Shown here in pieces: positions 45,446 to 54,905 of a stretch of DNA of 64,000 nucleotides. The stretch is taken from positions 1 to 64,000 of the forward strand of contig JAENYU010000018.1 of assembly GCA_016841625.1 (NCBI GenBank), in the 5' to 3' direction. How positions within the stretch are numbered: the first letter of the stretch is position 1; every line of letters begins with the position of its first letter. The translations under genes and the position numbers were made by a program. The notes beneath the pieces were generated by a model. It made no database searches, was not told the origin of the DNA, and saw only the letters and a list, made by a program, of their open reading frames with translations. The DNA is from Methanobacteriota archaeon. GTDB taxonomy: Archaea; Halobacteriota; Methanosarcinia; Methanosarcinales; Methanosarcinaceae.

Positions 45446-45574
45446 CATTTTCCGCACGCCTAAAAAACTTCTTGATGAATTCTTATCACTTTTTTAAGAA
45501 CAGTGGGCTGAGTCTGTATATTATATAAAAATAGTTATTAGCTGAACAGTTACCAAAATATTTAGATATTTATG

Positions 45575-45637
45575 AGAACTATATAAATAATTATTTATAG
45601 ATCGCGGGAAAACCTATTTTAGAGAGGTGCATCACCG
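45575..45637 (+). promoter_or_regulatory. Promoter region of the first TPR gene
   Basis: CTATATAAATAATTATTTAT (about 45578-45597) is a good archaeal TATA region; GAGAGGTG at 45622-45629 is the ribosome site, eight bases before the ATG. Confidence 0.5.
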
Positions 45638-46822
45638 ATGGACTATTCTAGGGCTGATGAACTCGTATCTGCCGTGATTGCAAAGATAGGGCCGGACCGT
45701 GAATCCCTTGATTCCGCCCTGGATTTTACCCTCGATTTTGCTGCCACGCAATCCTTCCCTCCCGAAATGCTGCTGGAACTGGCTGCGGTCTGCGAACAGC
45801 AGAGCATGTACCGGGAAGAATATGTGTTTGCAAAAGCCTGTGCCAGGCTTGGGTCCGGAAAAACCCGGGAAAATGCCTTTTTTATCACCGGTGTGATGGC
45901 CTATATTATGGATTATTTTGAGGAAGCCGAATACTACTACCGGCTGGTCCTGGAAGAAAACCCGGCCCATACCGCTACTCTCTGCAATTACGGATCCCTC
46001 CTGACTGACCTTGGACGCTTTGAAGCCGCAGAAAGCCTGTACAGGAATGCGCTTGCAAGCGATCCCACCCACGCCAGTTCCCGCTGCAACTATGCTTTTC
46101 TCCTTGCCGAAACGGGGAGGCTCGGGGAAGCCGAAGAGCAATACCGGCTTGCCCTTGCCTCCGACCCAGGGCATGTGGGAGCCCACTCCAACTACGCTAA
46201 CCTGCTCTCCGACCTGGGCCGAAACGATGAGGCGGAAAAAGAATACCTTGCCGCCCTTGAGCTTGACCCGGGGCATGTGGGCACCCGCTACAACTACGGG
46301 ATTTTCCTTTCTACCCTCGAAAGGCTCGAGGAAGCCGAAGTCCAGTACAGCGAAGTGCTTTCCCTGAACCCCTGGCATATCAATTCCCTCTGCAACTACG
46401 GGAACCTCCTCTCGCGGCAGGGCAGGGTTTCCGAAGCTGAAGCCCAGTACCGGAAAGCTCTTAAACTGGTCCCCGAAGATGCCGACCTCCACTGCAACTA
46501 TGCCCTGCTCCTGCTGGACTGCGGGCGCAGTACCGAGGCTGAAAAGGAGTTGAAAAAATCCCTGTTCCTGGATTCCACGAGGGTAAATCCCCACTACAAT
46601 TACGGGCGCCTGCTTGCAAAGAAGGGGCGTGTGGAAGAAGCCGAAGCCCAGTATATGGAAGCTCTTGCCCTGGACCCCGGACATACCGGGACCCATTACA
46701 GCTATGGCTCCCTTCTGAAAAAACTGGGGCGAATAGAAGAAGCAAAACAGCACTATGTCCTGGGCCTGAAAGATAACTATGCTCTTGAAAACGAGGGCAA
46801 CCAGTGGATTTTCTTTGATTGA
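45638..46822 (+). CDS. TPR repeat protein, paralogue 1 of 3
   Basis: 394 residues. The N-terminal ~90 residues form a helical domain shared with the genes at 47476 and 50315 (REEYVFAKACARLGSGKTRE). It is followed by about eight TPR units of 34 residues with the pattern CNYGxLLxxxGRxxEAExxYRxALxLDPxH, for example NYGNLLSRQGRVSEAEAQY. Such arrays bind other proteins; partners are unknown. No signal peptide or enzyme domain is present. It has its own promoter and ribosome site. Confidence 0.88.
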   Translation: MDYSRADELVSAVIAKIGPDRESLDSALDFTLDFAATQSFPPEMLLELAAVCEQQSMYREEYVFAKACARLGSGKTRENAFFITGVMAYIMDYFEEAEYYYRLVLEENPAHTATLCNYGSLLTDLGRFEAAESLYRNALASDPTHASSRCNYAFLLAETGRLGEAEEQYRLALASDPGHVGAHSNYANLLSDLGRNDEAEKEYLAALELDPGHVGTRYNYGIFLSTLERLEEAEVQYSEVLSLNPWHINSLCNYGNLLSRQGRVSEAEAQYRKALKLVPEDADLHCNYALLLLDCGRSTEAEKELKKSLFLDSTRVNPHYNYGRLLAKKGRVEEAEAQYMEALALDPGHTGTHYSYGSLLKKLGRIEEAKQHYVLGLKDNYALENEGNQWIFFD

Positions 46823-47475
46823 ATTCGGGATGGCTTATTTAATCTTTTATTTTTACTTTCCGTTTTTACCTTCTGTTTTTACTTTCTGTTTTTACCTTCT
46901 GTTTTTACTTTCTGTTTTTACTTTCTGTTTTTACCTTCCGTTTTTACCTTCTGTTTTTACCTTCTGTTTTTACCCTTTATACCGTATATACAATTCATAA
47001 CTTTTATTCATCGATGGAAAGTGCCTGATTTTATGGTTTTGATTTCTTTATTTCAATCGGAACGCCTTCTTTAAGAATACTCATTTGACTCTCTGGTATT
47101 TTCTCCATTGATATTTTTCTCCGACAATTTCAAGGGCGGTAGCTTGATTATCTCAATTCCGTTAACTGTTTTATATTGAGGAACAAAGGGAAAGGAAGTT
47201 ATATTATTGTTATAATCTTATATCTGACACTATAAAATCTATTCAATAACTTACTAATATATTCAAGTCTATTGAAAATATATTCTGAATGTGTGTCTTA
47301 GTACCCGCTACGAAATAACCTGTGCAACTTATTATTTATTGGAATTTCAATTGGCAACCTTGATCTTGAAAATCAAGATGTCCAATCGGAAATATGCAGA
47401 AGTTGTTCTGTGACGGGGCCTTACAACCCTACCAACCCACAAACTTTAAAAAATTCCCATTTTTGAGGTCGGATA
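46823..47475. repeat. Spacer with a 13-bp tandem repeat (46856-46975, about 9-10 units)
   Basis: Unit TTCTGTTTTTACC, alternating with TTCTGTTTTTACT. The rest (to 47475) is AT-rich. On the minus strand around 47035-47180 short coding-looking stretches can be read (IEIIKLPPLKLSEKN and SILKEGVPIEIKKSKP in different frames), perhaps a gene fragment too short to name. Confidence 0.7.
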
Positions 47476-48663
47476 ATGGACTTCAACGCTATTGACGAAA
47501 TTGTATATTCTGTTGTTGAAAAAATCGGATCGGACCATAGAAACCTTTGCTTTGCAGTTAATTTCACCCTGGAATTTGTTGAAAAAAAATCCTTTTCCCC
47601 CAAACTTTTGCTTGACCTTGCAGATGCCTGCAAAAAGCAAAAGATGCCCCTTGAAGAATATGTGTTCGCAAAAGCCTGCTCGAGACTGGCTTCCGGAAAG
47701 CTCCGGGAAGATGCCTCTTTTGCTGTAGGTAATGCGGCTCACTTCCTGGGTTTACCCTGCGAAGCCGAAGCGAACTATATGGAAACTCTCACAAAAAACC
47801 CTAAAAATGCGGACGCCAGGTCAGCATATGCGGACCTGCTCATGGAACTCCGGCGGATTGACGAAGCTGAAAACGAGTATCATGCTGCACTTGCATTCGA
47901 TTCCGGGCATGTTAAGGCAAATTCAGGCTATGCATGCCTTTTAGCAGAACTCGGACGGGTAAGTGAAGCCGAAGAGCGCTATTCACGGGCACTTGCCTCA
48001 TGTCCGGACTATGTCCCGGCAAGAGGCGGGTATGCGAACCTGCTCTTTGAGATGGGGCGTATCCGGGAAGCTGAAGAGCAATACAGGACTGCGCTTAAAC
48101 TTGATTCTGAAAACCCTGTGCTGCACCACAACTACGGGATGTTGCTCTCTTTCCTGAGTCGTGCTTCCGAAGCGGAGGCCGAGTACAGGAAGGCTATTGA
48201 CCTGAACCCGAGTCACAGGAGGAGCCGGTTTAATTACGGGAACCTCCTTGCCCGGGAAGGCAGGGTGTCCGAAGCCGAAGAACAGTACATCGAAGCCCTT
48301 GCTCTTGACGAAAACGATGCAAAGACCCACTGCAACTACGCAAACCTCCTTTCCCGTTTCGGGAGAAGGTACGAAGCTGAAATGGAATACAAAAAGACTC
48401 TTGACCTTGACCCCGAAAGCGCCGAAGGGCACTACAGCTATGGGAACCTCCTTACCGAGATCGGACGTCTTGTCGAGGCCGAAGAAGAGTACATTAAGGC
48501 CCTTCGCCTGAACCCTTATTACCCCCCCTTCCATTACAGCTACGGCCTGCTCCTTAGAAAAATGGATAAATTCGATGAAGCGGAAAAACAGTATAATAAA
48601 GCTATGCAACTTGACCCGGATATCATGGACAAAATTCTGGAACCCTGGATAATCCTCGACTGA
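47476..48663 (+). CDS. TPR repeat protein, paralogue 2 of 3
   Basis: 395 residues with the shared N-terminal domain (LEEYVFAKACSRLASGKLRE) and about eight TPR units, such as NYGNLLAREGRVSEAEEQYI and YGNLLTEIGRLVEAEEEYIK. It aligns nearly end to end with the 45638 gene, although the N-terminal residues have diverged. The ending (ILEPWIILD versus NEGNQWIFFD) is also similar. A multi-unit 14-bp array follows the stop. Confidence 0.88.
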   Translation: MDFNAIDEIVYSVVEKIGSDHRNLCFAVNFTLEFVEKKSFSPKLLLDLADACKKQKMPLEEYVFAKACSRLASGKLREDASFAVGNAAHFLGLPCEAEANYMETLTKNPKNADARSAYADLLMELRRIDEAENEYHAALAFDSGHVKANSGYACLLAELGRVSEAEERYSRALASCPDYVPARGGYANLLFEMGRIREAEEQYRTALKLDSENPVLHHNYGMLLSFLSRASEAEAEYRKAIDLNPSHRRSRFNYGNLLAREGRVSEAEEQYIEALALDENDAKTHCNYANLLSRFGRRYEAEMEYKKTLDLDPESAEGHYSYGNLLTEIGRLVEAEEEYIKALRLNPYYPPFHYSYGLLLRKMDKFDEAEKQYNKAMQLDPDIMDKILEPWIILD

Positions 48664-48666
48664 AAT

Positions 48667-48862
48667 GGTTTGACTTGCAGGGTTTGACTTGCAGGGTTTG
48701 ACCGAATAGGTTTGACTTGCAGGGTTTGACCGAATAGGTTTGACTTGCAGGGTTTGACCGAATAGGTTTGACAGAACAGGTTCGACTTGCAGGGTTTGAC
48801 CGAATAGGTTTGACTTGCAGGGTTTGACAGAACAGGTTTGACCGAATAGGTTCGACTGAAAG
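48667..48862. repeat. 14-bp tandem repeat, about 13 units of two alternating types
   Basis: GGTTTGACTTGCAG and GGTTTGACCGAATA alternate, with GGTTTGACAGAACA as a third type. The array begins within three bases of the TPR gene stop. Confidence 0.9.
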
Positions 48863-48963
48863 GTTCTACCCTTATATGCGCTTTCAGACGCTTCACAGGT
48901 TCTTTCAGATATCTCACAGGTTCTTATTTCAGGGCAGAAAAATCAAAAATTAAATAAAAGGTT

Positions 48964-49935
48964 TCACAGGGATTTGATCAGGGAATACCCCTGTTCTTCG
49001 TTCCGCATTTCGGTCTTCTCGTTTCCGAAGACAAAGAGCTTAAGCTCTTTTTTTCCGGGCTCTCTTCCTCCGGGCTCTCTTCCTCCGGATTCTTTCTTTT
49101 TGACTCCTGTTTTTTCTATTTTTACTTTTCCGGCCTTTCCGTCTCCGAACAGGGCAAAGGCTCCCGAGTTCCTGAGCCCCACATAATCCGGGCAGGAGAA
49201 AAGGGAGAGCAGTTTTCTTTCGAACCACCATTCGTACCCGTCCCTGAGGGCGGTGTGGGCTCTGATGATCCGCTTTAAACCGTTCAGCTCCAGGAAGCCG
49301 TCTACCAGGTCAGGCCCGTATTCTTTTACCGTGTCCCCCCTTCTCGAAGCGCTAAGCCCTGGTTTTTTCGAAGGGTCGTTCCAGAGGTAGGGAAAAGCGT
49401 TTTCTTTCGTGATCTTCTCGATGTCCTCTGCTCCGGTGATGCCCCCGTGTACGCAGAAGGTATGTCCCGAAAGCACGGCCCCTACCGGCATTTTTTCATA
49501 TGTCCGGCTGATACCTGCAAGGAACAGCGGGTCGGATCCGATTTCCTCAAAAAAGCCGTAGTAGACGTTCATCTCCACCGTTTCGTGGTTCCCGCGCAGC
49601 AGGAAAACGTTTTTGGGGCCTTCAAGTTTTAACCGGAAAAGCCTTATCAACACTTCCACACCCTGCGGCCCCCTGTCCACGTAGTCCCCGAGAAAGAGGA
49701 GGGTTTTGCAGCCCATTTCCTCTCTCATCTTCAATATGAACTCAAGGGCTTCCAGGTTGCCGTGGATGTCCCCCACGAGCATGACAGGTTCCTCATCGAT
49801 CCGGAGCACACTGGGTTCGGCATTGAAAATGCGGTTCGCTTCCGGCAGGAGGGCACGAAGGGTTTCTTTTGCGACATCTTTATCAGTGACATCTTTATCG
49901 GCTACATCTTTATCGGGAAATTCTCCTGAAAGCAC
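48964..49935 (-). CDS. PPP-type serine/threonine protein phosphatase
   Basis: 323 residues, metallophosphoesterase of the PP1/PP2A-like family. The three metal motifs are present: VGDIHGNLEALE, LFLGDYVDRGPQGVEV and LLRGNHETVEMN; HTFCVHGGI and IIRAHTALRDGYEW supply the remaining histidines. The N-terminus has a repeated DVADKDVTDKDVAKE segment (from an 18-base repeat), and the C-terminus has a repeated GGREPG segment; both look like slippage products outside the core. Single gene between two TPR genes. Confidence 0.92.
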   Translation of the reverse strand: MLSGEFPDKDVADKDVTDKDVAKETLRALLPEANRIFNAEPSVLRIDEEPVMLVGDIHGNLEALEFILKMREEMGCKTLLFLGDYVDRGPQGVEVLIRLFRLKLEGPKNVFLLRGNHETVEMNVYYGFFEEIGSDPLFLAGISRTYEKMPVGAVLSGHTFCVHGGITGAEDIEKITKENAFPYLWNDPSKKPGLSASRRGDTVKEYGPDLVDGFLELNGLKRIIRAHTALRDGYEWWFERKLLSLFSCPDYVGLRNSGAFALFGDGKAGKVKIEKTGVKKKESGGREPGGREPGKKELKLFVFGNEKTEMRNEEQGYSLIKSL

Positions 49936-50314
49936 TGGATCACCCCTGAAGACAAGTTGTCTGAAATCCTCTTTTTTGTACGGTGAATTAAATGTTGAAG
50001 TACGACGAATTAAGTGTTGAAGTGCGGTGAATTAAGTGTTGAAGCATACATTAATTTAATTTTTGCATCAATAAACGTTTGGTTATGGAGTGAGTCATTG
50101 ATCAAATATGAAAAAACGAGCGCAATATCCATTTTTAGAAAAAAATGTATAGAGTTCTTGTGCTTACTGTTTTCAGTAACTTACCCCACGACTGAATTTT
50201 ATTCGGTGTAATTTAATATGGCTAATTATTTATAGAGAGTCGAATAAATTCACTTAAGAGGGAAATTTCCGGAGGTTTTTCCCGGGAGTTTTATCCCCTG
50301 GAGGTTTTCTCGGC
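49936..50314. other. Spacer upstream of the third TPR gene
   Basis: Three copies of a 20-bp unit (GAATTAAGTGTTGAAGTNCG) lie at 49985-50045. A promoter-like TAATTTAATATGGC...AATTATTTATAG precedes the TPR gene (50210-50240). Confidence 0.5.
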
Positions 50315-51364
50315 ATGGAGATGGACGCTGTCGATAAGCTTGTTTTTGATGTAATCGAACGGGTTGCATCGAATAAAGATGATCTCAAAAATGCTGTTGG
50401 ATTTGCCGTTGATTTTTCCGGCAAACATTCGGTTTCTCCGGAAACCCTGTTAAAGCTTTCAGCCGTCTTTGATACTGAAAAAATGTATAAGGAAAAATAC
50501 GTGTTTTCCAGGGCCTGCGCCGAACGCGCAAGAGGAAAGCTTCGCGAAGATGCCTTTCTCAGGGCAGGAAATACAGCGTCGGCTCTCGGGGAAAAGGAAC
50601 TTGCTGCGGGGGCATACGAGGAGCTGCTCAGGTCAAGCCCTGAGAATATCGAGGCTCTGAGCAGGAACGGGGCAGTGCTTGCAGAGTTCGGGGAACTGGA
50701 AAAAGCCGGGGGACAGTACGAGAAAGTCCTGGAACTTAACCCTTTCCATGTGGACACGCTTTGCAATTACGGACGGCTCCTTCAAAGGCTCGGGAAAATG
50801 GAAGATGCCGAAGACGCTTACAAAAAAGCCCTGATCCTGAACCCGAGGCATGTGGAAAGCCACTGCTGGTACGGGGTGTTGCTTTCTGATTTTGGACAGA
50901 GGATCGAAGCAATCTATCATTACGGGCGGGCCCTCGGATTCGATCCGGATCATGTGGAATTGAACTTCCGCTATGCCCTCCTTCTGGATCTGGAAGGGGA
51001 TGCCCTGGAGGCGGAAACCCATTACATAGCGGCTCTGAAGGCAGCCCCGAAGAACCCGGATATCCACCGGGCTTACGGCAGGTTGCTTTCCAGACACGGG
51101 ATCGTCCACGGGGCCAGGAAACACTTCAGGTATGCCCTCAAACTGGACCCCGATGACGTGGAAACCTATTGCGAGTATGCCCGGCTCCTTGCAAGTTTCG
51201 GCCACCGACACGAAGCTGAAGTCCAGTACAGGAAAGCCCTGGAACTTGACCCGAAACATATGGATACCCTTTGCGGATACGGAGACCTCCTCCGGGAAAA
51301 AGGGCAGCATTCCGAAGCCGAAGAATTATACCTGCAGGCTCAGACATGCAGCCGGGGTGAGTGA
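50315..51364 (+). CDS. TPR repeat protein, paralogue 3 of 3
   Basis: 349 residues; the shared N-terminal domain (KEKYVFSRACAERARGKLRE) is followed by about seven TPR units (NYGRLLQRLGKMEDAEDAYK, YGVLLSDFGQRIEAIYHYG). It is one unit shorter than the other two paralogues and more diverged. Reading strand and spacing suggest that the three genes arose by local duplication, with the phosphatase gene later lying between them on the other strand. Confidence 0.87.
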   Translation: MEMDAVDKLVFDVIERVASNKDDLKNAVGFAVDFSGKHSVSPETLLKLSAVFDTEKMYKEKYVFSRACAERARGKLREDAFLRAGNTASALGEKELAAGAYEELLRSSPENIEALSRNGAVLAEFGELEKAGGQYEKVLELNPFHVDTLCNYGRLLQRLGKMEDAEDAYKKALILNPRHVESHCWYGVLLSDFGQRIEAIYHYGRALGFDPDHVELNFRYALLLDLEGDALEAETHYIAALKAAPKNPDIHRAYGRLLSRHGIVHGARKHFRYALKLDPDDVETYCEYARLLASFGHRHEAEVQYRKALELDPKHMDTLCGYGDLLREKGQHSEAEELYLQAQTCSRGE

Positions 51365-51494
51365 AGCTGGATGAATAAAAATTCAGTGAATGCAGGTTAG
51401 CATTCGATAAATTTAAATTAAAAACAGAATCAATACTTTGCCGTCAAGAGAGCCTTAATTTGCTGCAGTATTGCTTTTGGTAGGGCCTCTTAAA

Positions 51495-52184
51495 TCAATA
51501 CAGCCTTAAAGGCTCAATTCCTCTTTTTTCCATGAGGCAGGCAGGGATGTCGAGGGCCTGCCGGACCGAATCTATTATAATCCCGTCAGAACTTGCAACC
51601 ACAACGTCGCTTTCGGGTTTTCCACCTTCTTCTTTCAGGTCGAAATCGACGTGTTTTGAGGTTCGGGCATCGCCTGGAATGCCTCTTTCCTGCATTATGT
51701 GGCGGATAAAGCCGGCAAGTTCCCCACTCCGGCTTATCTGGGCGTCGAGGAGGAAAGTTGCGGTCTTCGGTCCGGTTTCGGAGAGGAAATCCAGAACGGT
51801 TTCGAGGGCTTCCCCTATGTCCTGGACGTTTTTTGCTTTGCTGAAATAGAAGCGGGTGTCCCGGATGTAGCCGTCGTCGCAATACCACATGGGCTCTTTT
51901 TTTAGCAGGCTGTCCATGGTGAGAAGGACGTTGTACCCGTCGAGGAGAAGGTCCCGGTTTCCTGCTTCTTTGCACCCTATTTTTTTCTTTGCCCTGGAAA
52001 CGACCCTGTCCGGGGGCATAACAACCCTGGTGAGGATGTGCCGCTCTTCGGCGCTTAGTAGGGAGTGGTCGGCTACGAAACGGATAGTTGCGAATTTCGG
52101 GTAGCCCCAGCGAAGGATACTCCGGACGTCGTTTGCGGGTTTAAGTAATTTTTCTTTTAAAGAAAAGGTTGAGTCATCCTGCAT
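51495..52184 (-). CDS. DUF434-family protein
   Basis: About 229 residues from ATG 52184 (an in-frame start at 52256 adds an unlikely 24-residue hydrophobic stretch). Contains the DUF434 signature: LRWGYPKFATIRFVADHSLL, RHILTRVVMPPDRVVSRAKK and LLLDGYNVLLTMDSLL. A C-terminal part with VVVASSDGIIIDSVRQALDI resembles a PIN/NYN-like nucleotide or metal-binding fold (acidic LLDAQISRSG and DGYNV); that reading is an inference. No known function. Confidence 0.8.
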   Translation of the reverse strand: MQDDSTFSLKEKLLKPANDVRSILRWGYPKFATIRFVADHSLLSAEERHILTRVVMPPDRVVSRAKKKIGCKEAGNRDLLLDGYNVLLTMDSLLKKEPMWYCDDGYIRDTRFYFSKAKNVQDIGEALETVLDFLSETGPKTATFLLDAQISRSGELAGFIRHIMQERGIPGDARTSKHVDFDLKEEGGKPESDVVVASSDGIIIDSVRQALDIPACLMEKRGIEPLRLY

Positions 52185-52385
52185 GGCCGGTCCCCTATAC
52201 GAAAGGAAGTTCTTTAAGAGAGTGAGGCTATATGTTATATATACATATTTACACAATTAATTATGAATTTTGTTGAGTTAGCGGTCAATTTGCCTGTGTA
52301 TCTGCCGGTTTATTCCCTGGATTTCTAAGTTTTAGCCCGGTTTGAGCTGCGGGCCGTTTGGATTTCAGGCTGGAGGGTTAGTATT

Positions 52386-53366
52386 ATGGAAGTGTTGTGG
52401 CTGGATCAGGAAGAAGTTAAAAGTGTCATTGATATGCGTTCTGATATGGAAGTGGTGGAAAGTGCCTTCAGGCAGCATGGCCTTGGTAAGGTGCAGATGC
52501 CCCCCAAGTCCTATCTTTACTATACCGAATACAACGGAGACCTCAGGACCATGCCCGCCTACCTTGAAGAGGAGAACATCACGGGCGTGAAGATTGTAAA
52601 TGTCCACCCCGGAAACCCGGCGAAAGGCCTCCCCACAGTGATGGCGCTGATCGTCCTGATCTCCCCGGAAACCGGGGCTCCCGTAGCAATCATGGATGGG
52701 ACCTACCTGACCGAAATCCGGACAGGAGCAGCAGGCGGAATTGCCGCAAAATATCTCGCCCGGAAAGACTCCAGGATTATCGGCATGGTAGGAACGGGAA
52801 ACCAGGCAAGGAGCCAGCTTACAGCCCTCTGTGAAGTCTTCGAACCCGAAATGGTAAAGGTCACCTCCAGGACCCTGAAGAGCGGCGAAAAGTTCAAAAA
52901 AGAAATGGAAGGCCTGGCCTGCTGTGATATCAGTTTTGAGGAAAACGTTGAAAAGGTCTGCGACTGCGACATACTTGTCACGACCACTCCTGTTCGAAAA
53001 CCCGTCGTAAAAGCCGAATGGGTCAGGGAAGGTACCCACATAAACGCAATCGGAGCCGATGCTGTCGGAAAAGAGGAACTTGACCCCGAACTCCTCATAC
53101 GCTCCAAAATAATTGTCGATGACGTGGTGCAGGCCATTCACTCGGGAGAGGTCAATGTCCCGCTTTCCAAGCACTATATCTCGGAAAACGACATCCACGC
53201 CCAGCTCGGGGAAGTGATAGCAGGCCTGAAGCCCGGCCGGACCAGCGATGAGGAGATAACAATCTTCGATTCAACAGGGCTTGCCATTCAGGACGTCGCA
53301 ACTGCAAACCTTGTCTATGAAAGAGCCGTCGTGAAGGGCCTTGGCAGGGAAGTCCGGATGTTCTGA
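52386..53366 (+). CDS. ala: Archaeal alanine dehydrogenase (ornithine cyclodeaminase/mu-crystallin family)
   Basis: 326 residues. The N-terminal substrate domain includes VKIVNVHPGNPAKGLPTVMA with the conserved Lys; the NAD-binding Rossmann motif is IIGMVGTGNQARSQLTAL. The pattern RTGAAGGIAAKYLARKDSR and the Asp in IVDDVVQAIHSGEVN fit the family. Archaeoglobus has a proven alanine dehydrogenase of this type; ornithine cyclodeaminase or related imine reductases are possible alternatives. Stands alone. Confidence 0.85.
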   Translation: MEVLWLDQEEVKSVIDMRSDMEVVESAFRQHGLGKVQMPPKSYLYYTEYNGDLRTMPAYLEEENITGVKIVNVHPGNPAKGLPTVMALIVLISPETGAPVAIMDGTYLTEIRTGAAGGIAAKYLARKDSRIIGMVGTGNQARSQLTALCEVFEPEMVKVTSRTLKSGEKFKKEMEGLACCDISFEENVEKVCDCDILVTTTPVRKPVVKAEWVREGTHINAIGADAVGKEELDPELLIRSKIIVDDVVQAIHSGEVNVPLSKHYISENDIHAQLGEVIAGLKPGRTSDEEITIFDSTGLAIQDVATANLVYERAVVKGLGREVRMF

Positions 53367-53397
53367 AAGGCTTTTTAAAACCTATTTTAAAGCCTTT

Positions 53398-53560
53398 TTT
53401 GCTTCTCTTTTTTATTTCTCTTTTTTACTTCTCTTTTTTTCTTCTCTTTTTTACTTCTCTTTTTTACTTCTCTTTTTTTCTTCTCTTTTTTACTTCTCTT
53501 TTTTACTTCTCTTTTTTTCTTCTCTTTTTTTCTTCTCTTTTTTTCTTCCTTTTCTGATTT
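53398..53560. repeat. 13-14-bp pyrimidine tandem repeat
   Basis: TTACTTCTCTTTTT-type units repeated about 12 times after the alanine dehydrogenase gene, then decaying to 53620. Confidence 0.85.
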
Positions 53561-53673
53561 TCTTTTTTACTTCTCTTTTCTGCTTCTCTTTTCCGTTTCT
53601 CTTTTCTGCTTCTCTTCCTCATCTTTCACAGGATGCAGGCAAAGTTTTATATTCGATTTTATGTTATTTATTT

Positions 53674-53800
53674 ACAACATAATGTTGTATTTATCCAACT
53701 ATATGTTGGAAATTACTAACTAGTTTTTCTGCCTTTTAGAAACCTTTAAATAACAAGAATAGATATCTATATCTAACTCAATGTTATAAATAAATAACAT
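53674..53800. promoter_or_regulatory. Cluster of palindromes upstream of the DUF2178/XRE operon
   Basis: ACAACATAATGTTGT (53674-53688), CCAACTATATGTTGG (53695-53709) and ATGTTATAAATAAATAACAT (53781-53800) share ATGTTG/CAACAT or ATGTTAT half-sites. They are probably operators for the small XRE regulator encoded downstream (inference). Confidence 0.55.
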
Positions 53801-53885
53801 TATGTTTGAAATATGCAATATAAGGTTATAAATATTCAACAAATTTACGAATCGGTTTAACGAATCGGTTTAAGAGGTGCTTAAA

Positions 53886-54281
53886 GTGGAAAACATAGAA
53901 AAAAGGTATAAATACAAAATTTTCACGGGTCTGGTCATAATGATTTCCGGGATTCTGGTTGCAGCTTTTCTTGAAGTTGACATCCTGATTCCCATTGTGC
54001 TGATCAACACAGGTCTGATTATTTTTGTTGCAACGGTGCTCAGACTTTTCAAGAGTGGGGACCTTCCTGACAAAGACGAAAGGACAAAGAAGCTGGCTGC
54101 TTACGGGATTAGCTATTCCTGGCTTCTGACCCTGGTGGTAATTACGGTCCTGATCTGGGTGGACTACTTCAAACTGCTTGAACTTACAGCAAGAGGAGTG
54201 CTTGGAATGCTGCTTTTCTTCATGATTATTTCCGCAAATGTTTTCAGGTGGTATTTCATGCGCAAGGGCGATGTTGAGTAA
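53886..54281 (+). CDS. DUF2178-type membrane protein
   Basis: About 131 residues with four membrane helices (ILVAAFLEVDILIPIVLI, LIIFVATVLRLF, WLLTLVVITVLIWV and GMLLFFMIISANVFRWYF) and a cytoplasmic loop with LPDKDERTKKLAAYG. I chose GTG 53886 because GAGGTG lies just before it at 53874; a GTG at 53877 would overlap that ribosome site. The next gene is a small XRE regulator 21 bases downstream, a pairing also seen in bacteria for DUF2178/DUF3796 proteins. Confidence 0.8.
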   Translation: MENIEKRYKYKIFTGLVIMISGILVAAFLEVDILIPIVLINTGLIIFVATVLRLFKSGDLPDKDERTKKLAAYGISYSWLLTLVVITVLIWVDYFKLLELTARGVLGMLLFFMIISANVFRWYFMRKGDVE

Positions 54282-54302
54282 ATAAGGTCAGGAGGACACT
54301 TT

Positions 54303-54509
54303 GTGAAAACCAGAATAAAGGAATTCCGGGCCCGGTATGATCTGACCCAGGAAGCCCTTGCAAAGATAGTCGGGGTAAGAAGAGAAACAATCGTTTTTCT
54401 TGAAAAAGGAAAGTATAACCCCTCTCTCAAGCTTGCTTATAAGCTTGCAAGAGTTCTGGAGACGACAATTGAGGACTTGTTCATCTTCGAAGACTCTGAT
54501 CTGGAATGA
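54303..54509 (+). CDS. Small XRE-family transcription regulator
   Basis: 68 residues, only a helix-turn-helix domain: [40 protein letters not shown] and the ending [11 protein letters not shown] are typical of the YozG/XRE type. Start is GTG with CAGGAGGA just upstream. It probably represses its own operon through the palindromes at 53674-53800. Confidence 0.9.
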   Translation: MKTRIKEFRARYDLTQEALAKIVGVRRETIVFLEKGKYNPSLKLAYKLARVLETTIEDLFIFEDSDLE

Positions 54510-54586
54510 TCCGGAGGGCTCATTCTACTTAAATTTATTTATATATTAGTTTTTATTTAAATTCAATTGTATTATACTCTGTTAAT

Positions 54587-54905
54587 TTAAGTCTATCCCG
54601 GATTTATTCGAGGTTGCCTTTAAGGCGAGGTATCCCCCGATATTTGTTCAGTAACTAAAATTCATAATCCATAAATACTTGAAAACAAGTTTGTTATTTG
54701 TTGAGTGGTTAACTGTTTTGGAGATTTATGCATAACCCCCCAAGAACAGTTGTACCTTGCCCCAATGGTATGATTAAAAAATAGTTTTGTCCCAAACTAC
54801 TCCCTATGTACTCTCCCTGAATACCGCTCAATAACCTCTTTTTTTAAAAACAGGTGTCTGGGTACTGCATGACTCTGCGGTACTCGTCTACTTTCCCTTT
54901 AAAGC
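54587..54905. repeat. 319-bp non-coding direct repeat, unit 1
   Basis: Begins TTAAGTCTATCCCGGATTTA and ends TTTCCCTTTAAAGC. It is followed immediately by a second unit of exactly the same length, differing at roughly twenty positions. Neither unit holds an ORF of note. Conserved inner parts include GCATAACCCCCCAAGAACAG and CAGGTGTCTGGGTACTGCAT. It may encode an RNA or be a structural duplication. Confidence 0.9.

Noticed and set aside
47035-47180. Coding-looking stretches on the minus strand (IEIIKLPPLKLSEKN, SILKEGVPIEIKKSKP)
   Set aside because: They are in different frames and too short; at most a gene fragment, not supportable as a gene.
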